Source of the DNA: Gemmatimonadota bacterium | GTDB lineage: Bacteria > Latescibacterota > UBA2968 > UBA8231 | Assembly (NCBI GenBank): GCA_026706165.1 | Contig: JAPOZF010000581.1 | Coordinates: 1-9,584 of the forward strand | Length of the DNA: 9,584 bases | Direction of reading: 5' to 3' | Part shown: in pieces, positions 7,032 through 9,584 of the stretch | Numbering within the stretch: position 1 is the first letter of the stretch | Layout of the letters: each line of letters opens with the position of its first letter | Made by a program: the position numbers and the translations under genes | Notes under the pieces: generated by a model | The model's input: only the letters and a program-made list of their open reading frames with translations | Told to the model about the DNA's origin: nothing | Database searches by the model: none

Positions 7032-7171
7032 GAAATTGGACGCAACTGCGACCGGCTTGAATCAGCCGCCGGGGCCGGGCCTGGAAAGGAAGCCCGAGTA
7101 ATTTGCCGATGCTCCCCTTGCAGCCCACTCGACTGAGCCTTCCGGCGTCTTTTGGAGCGGTTCTTTCGGTA

Positions 7172-9584
7172 TCAGCCAAGTGAACTTTCCTCTTCTCCGT
7201 GGTTGAACTGCACGGCGAACCACTTGTAGAGCGCCGGCAACACCAGCAGGGTGAGCACGGTCGAGCTGACCAGGCCGCCGACGACTACCGTGGCCAGGGG
7301 GCGCTGTACTTCGCTGCCCGTCCCGCTTGAAAACAGCAGCGGAAGCAGCCCCAGGGCGGTCGTCAGGGCGGTCATCAGCACCGGCCGCACCCGCAGGCAT
7401 GCGCCCTGGACCGAGGCTTCGTCGAGGTCGACTCCCCCGCGGACGAGCTGGTTGAAGCAGGTCACCATCACCATGCTGTTTCCCAGGGCGATCCCGAACA
7501 GGGCGATGAACCCGACCGAGGCGGGCACGGACAGGTTCTGTCCGGTAATCCACAGGGCGACCACCCCGCCCACGAGGGCGAGGGGAATGTTGAGCAGGAC
7601 GAGAATCGCGTTTTTCAGCGAGTTGAAGCTGGAGAACAGGAGCAGGAAGATGGCGAAGAGGGTGATCGGCACGACTATCGCCAGCCGCTTGTTGGCTTCC
7701 TGCTGCAGTCGGAACTGGCCCCCCCATGTCACGAGGTAGCCCGGGGGCAGCGCCACCCGGCCATCTATCTCACCCTGTGCCTCCTCGACGAAGGAGCCGA
7801 TATCCCGGTCGGTGACGTTGCACTGGACGGTGATGAAGCGCTGGCTCTTTTCCCGGGTGATCTGGCGCGGTCCGACCACCTCTTCGATCCGGGCCAGCTG
7901 AACCAGGGGAATCTGGACGCCCATGGGGGACTGGACCAGGATCCGGGCGATGGCCTCCGGACTGCTCCGGAATCGGGGGGCGAAACGCACCAGGATGTCG
8001 AAGCGGCGAATCCCCTCGAACACCTGCCCGACCACCTCACCGCCGACGGCCGCCGCAACCACTTCCTGAACATCGGCTACGTTGACGCCGTAACGGGCGA
8101 TGGCCCGGCGGTCGACCCTGATCAGCAGCTGGGGGGCCCCGCCGACCTGGTCCACCTGGACGTCCGCGGCCCCGGAAACCGTGTTGACCACCCGGGCGAT
8201 TTCGTCCGCCTTCTGTTTCAGCAGGTCGAGGTCGTCCCCGAAGAGCTTGATGGCCAGCTCGGCCCGCACCCCTTCGAGCAGCTCGTCCACCGTCATGGCG
8301 ATCGGCTGCGTGAAGTTGGTCAGCACACCGGGTATCTCCCCCAGCTCGGCGCGAATGGTCTCCTGAAGCTCTTCCTGGTCGTCGGCCTGGCGCCACTGGT
8401 CCTTCGGCTCGAGCAGGAGGAACATCTCGGCGCTGTTGATCGGATCGGTATGGGCGCCGACCTCGCCCCGGCCGATTCGCGAGACAGCCCCGGCGATTTC
8501 CGGGATTTTCAGTAGACGGCGCTCTACCAGCATGGTGATGCGGGTGCTCTCCTCGAGGGAGATCGACGGAGCCATGGTCAGTCTCAGGACCATGGTCCCC
8601 TCCTGCAGGGCCGGGGTGAACTCCGACCCGAGGCGCGGGAAGACCGCCAGCCCGATGAGAAGAAGGATGCCGGCCGAGCCCAGGGCCAGGAAGCGGTGGG
8701 CGACGAAACCGGCGACCATGGGCCGGTACGCCGGCACCAGGCGTCGCATCAGCCAGCCTTCGCGTCGCGGTGCCCCGTCTCCCCCGGGTCCGGGTGAGCG
8801 CAGCAAAAGGTTCGCCAGCACCGGGGCGAGGAACAGGGCGAAGACCAGAGAGCCCAGCATCGCCATGGCCACGGTGTAGGCCAGGGGCCGGAAGGTCTTT
8901 CCCTCCACACCCTGGAGGGTGAACAGGGGCAGGAAGACAAGGATGATGATGAGGATGGCGAAGACGATGGGACGGCCGACTTCGGCGCAGGCGCGGGCAA
9001 CGGCCTGGACGCGTCCCTCGCCGGCATCCGCCTGCCGCAGGATGCGGTCGACGTTCTCGACGACGACGATGGTGCCGTCGACCATCATGCCGATGGCGAT
9101 GGCCAGGCCCCCGAGGGACATGAGATTGGCCGAGATGCCGAAACAGCGCATGCCGAGGGTGGCGAACAGGACGGAGAAGGGAATGGAGAGGGCCACCACC
9201 AGGCTCGGCCGGGCGCTGCCCATGAACAGGATCAGCACCAGGGTGACCAGGACGATACCCTGAATCAGGGCGTTCGTGACCGTGGCCACGCAGGCCGCCA
9301 CCAGGGTCTTCTGCTCGTAGTAGGGGACCAGCCGCACTCCGTCGGGAAGAATGCGGTTGACCTCCTCCATCTTCGCTTCGACCCGCTCGATCACCGTCGA
9401 GGAATTGGCGCCGAAGAGCTTGATCACCATGCCGGCAACCACTTCCTCCACCCCGTTGCGGGTCTGCACCCCCCGCCGTACTGCCCCTCCGATGCCCACT
9501 TCCGCTACCTGGTTGAGGAAGGTGGGAGTTCCGTCCGCTGCCTTGATGACGATGTTCTCGATATCGGCCACGGTGGAGGCCAGG
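7172..9584 (-). CDS. CzcA/CusA-family heavy-metal RND efflux pump (5' end off window)
   Basis: About 803 C-terminal residues are present. The frame stays open to the right edge (LAST precedes the apparent GTG at 9571), so that GTG is not the true start. By comparison with CzcA, roughly 240 residues are missing. Visible parts are a helix-4 region LAIAIGMMVDGTIVVVEN with the proton-relay-type Asp, repeated pore-domain motifs, and FTQPIAMTVDELLEGVRAEL, which resembles divalent-metal CzcA more than Cu/Ag-type CusA. The C-terminal block includes RPVLMTALTTALG and a GTGSEVQRPLATVVVGG stretch. These trimeric inner-membrane pumps work with a fusion protein and an outer-membrane channel to expel Zn, Co, Cd, Ni, Cu or Ag from the periplasm. 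Those partners should lie upstream, outside the window. Metal specificity is an inference from short motif comparison only. A separate promoter follows, so it is probably not in the same operon as the permease. Confidence 0.95.
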   Translation of the reverse strand, partial: LASTVADIENIVIKAADGTPTFLNQVAEVGIGGAVRRGVQTRNGVEEVVAGMVIKLFGANSSTVIERVEAKMEEVNRILPDGVRLVPYYEQKTLVAACVATVTNALIQGIVLVTLVLILFMGSARPSLVVALSIPFSVLFATLGMRCFGISANLMSLGGLAIAIGMMVDGTIVVVENVDRILRQADAGEGRVQAVARACAEVGRPIVFAILIIILVFLPLFTLQGVEGKTFRPLAYTVAMAMLGSLVFALFLAPVLANLLLRSPGPGGDGAPRREGWLMRRLVPAYRPMVAGFVAHRFLALGSAGILLLIGLAVFPRLGSEFTPALQEGTMVLRLTMAPSISLEESTRITMLVERRLLKIPEIAGAVSRIGRGEVGAHTDPINSAEMFLLLEPKDQWRQADDQEELQETIRAELGEIPGVLTNFTQPIAMTVDELLEGVRAELAIKLFGDDLDLLKQKADEIARVVNTVSGAADVQVDQVGGAPQLLIRVDRRAIARYGVNVADVQEVVAAAVGGEVVGQVFEGIRRFDILVRFAPRFRSSPEAIARILVQSPMGVQIPLVQLARIEEVVGPRQITREKSQRFITVQCNVTDRDIGSFVEEAQGEIDGRVALPPGYLVTWGGQFRLQQEANKRLAIVVPITLFAIFLLLFSSFNSLKNAILVLLNIPLALVGGVVALWITGQNLSVPASVGFIALFGIALGNSMVMVTCFNQLVRGGVDLDEASVQGACLRVRPVLMTALTTALGLLPLLFSSGTGSEVQRPLATVVVGGLVSSTVLTLLVLPALYKWFAVQFNHGEEESSLG

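Larger units (their letters stand above)
6946..7171 (-). other. Intergenic region between RND pump and permease operon
   Basis: This 226-base gap holds the operon promoter and the permease ribosome site. Short GC-rich inverted repeats occur near 7048-7085 (for example CGGCT-6-AGCCG), but none is followed by a T tract, so I do not call a terminator. A 77-codon frame spans the whole gap from a TTG overlapping the RND stop, but it has no recognisable or protein-like content. Confidence 0.5.

Noticed and set aside
7048..7085. Possible rho-independent terminator after the RND gene
   Set aside because: Stems are short (about 5 bp) and lack a following T tract on the minus strand.
6946..7179. 77-codon minus-strand frame between the RND gene and the permease
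   Set aside because: It needs a TTG overlapping the RND stop, has no recognisable sequence, and contains the promoter; more likely non-coding.

Overview
The window is GC-rich, densely coding, and every convincing gene lies on the minus strand, so it is read from right to left. Gene content (HME-type RND pump, CuZn-type permease, HflK/HflC-like SPFH proteins, periplasmic binding protein) indicates a Gram-negative bacterium. A deltaproteobacterial or similar environmental lineage is my guess; nothing in the window fixes the taxon.

Layout in transcription order. (1) 9584-7172: the last ~800 residues of a CzcA/CusA-family heavy-metal RND pump, cut at its N-terminus by the window edge. (2) 7171-6946: a 226-base gap with a good sigma70-like promoter (TTGACT, 18 bases, TAGGAT) pointing into the next gene. 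(3) 6945-619: a tight run of five genes with junctions of -4, +13, +32 and -17 bases, probably one operon. It encodes a metal permease of the SO_0444/DUF318 type joined in frame to an HflK-like SPFH domain, then HflC, a second HflK-like protein with a lysine-rich tail, a LivJ-type periplasmic binding protein with no ABC transporter beside it, and a small three-helix membrane protein of unknown function. (4) 510-1: the N-terminal 170 residues of a ZIP-family metal transporter, cut by the left edge.

The theme is transition-metal traffic across the envelope: RND efflux from the periplasm, permease export from the cytoplasm with a histidine-rich metal-binding loop, and ZIP transport, usually inward. 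Embedded in it are three SPFH (stomatin/HflKC-like) domains, a family that scaffolds membrane proteins and modulates the FtsH protease. No ftsH is visible.

The most important observation is at the permease/SPFH seam. A run of eight G (coding strand, 5597-5590) sits directly before an internal ATG (5589). With one G fewer, the permease would stop at a TGA overlapping that ATG as ATGA, the same junction type seen at the next gene boundary. The fusion is therefore either a real one-polypeptide transporter-SPFH protein, a slippage-controlled switch between fused and separate products, or a one-base homopolymer error.
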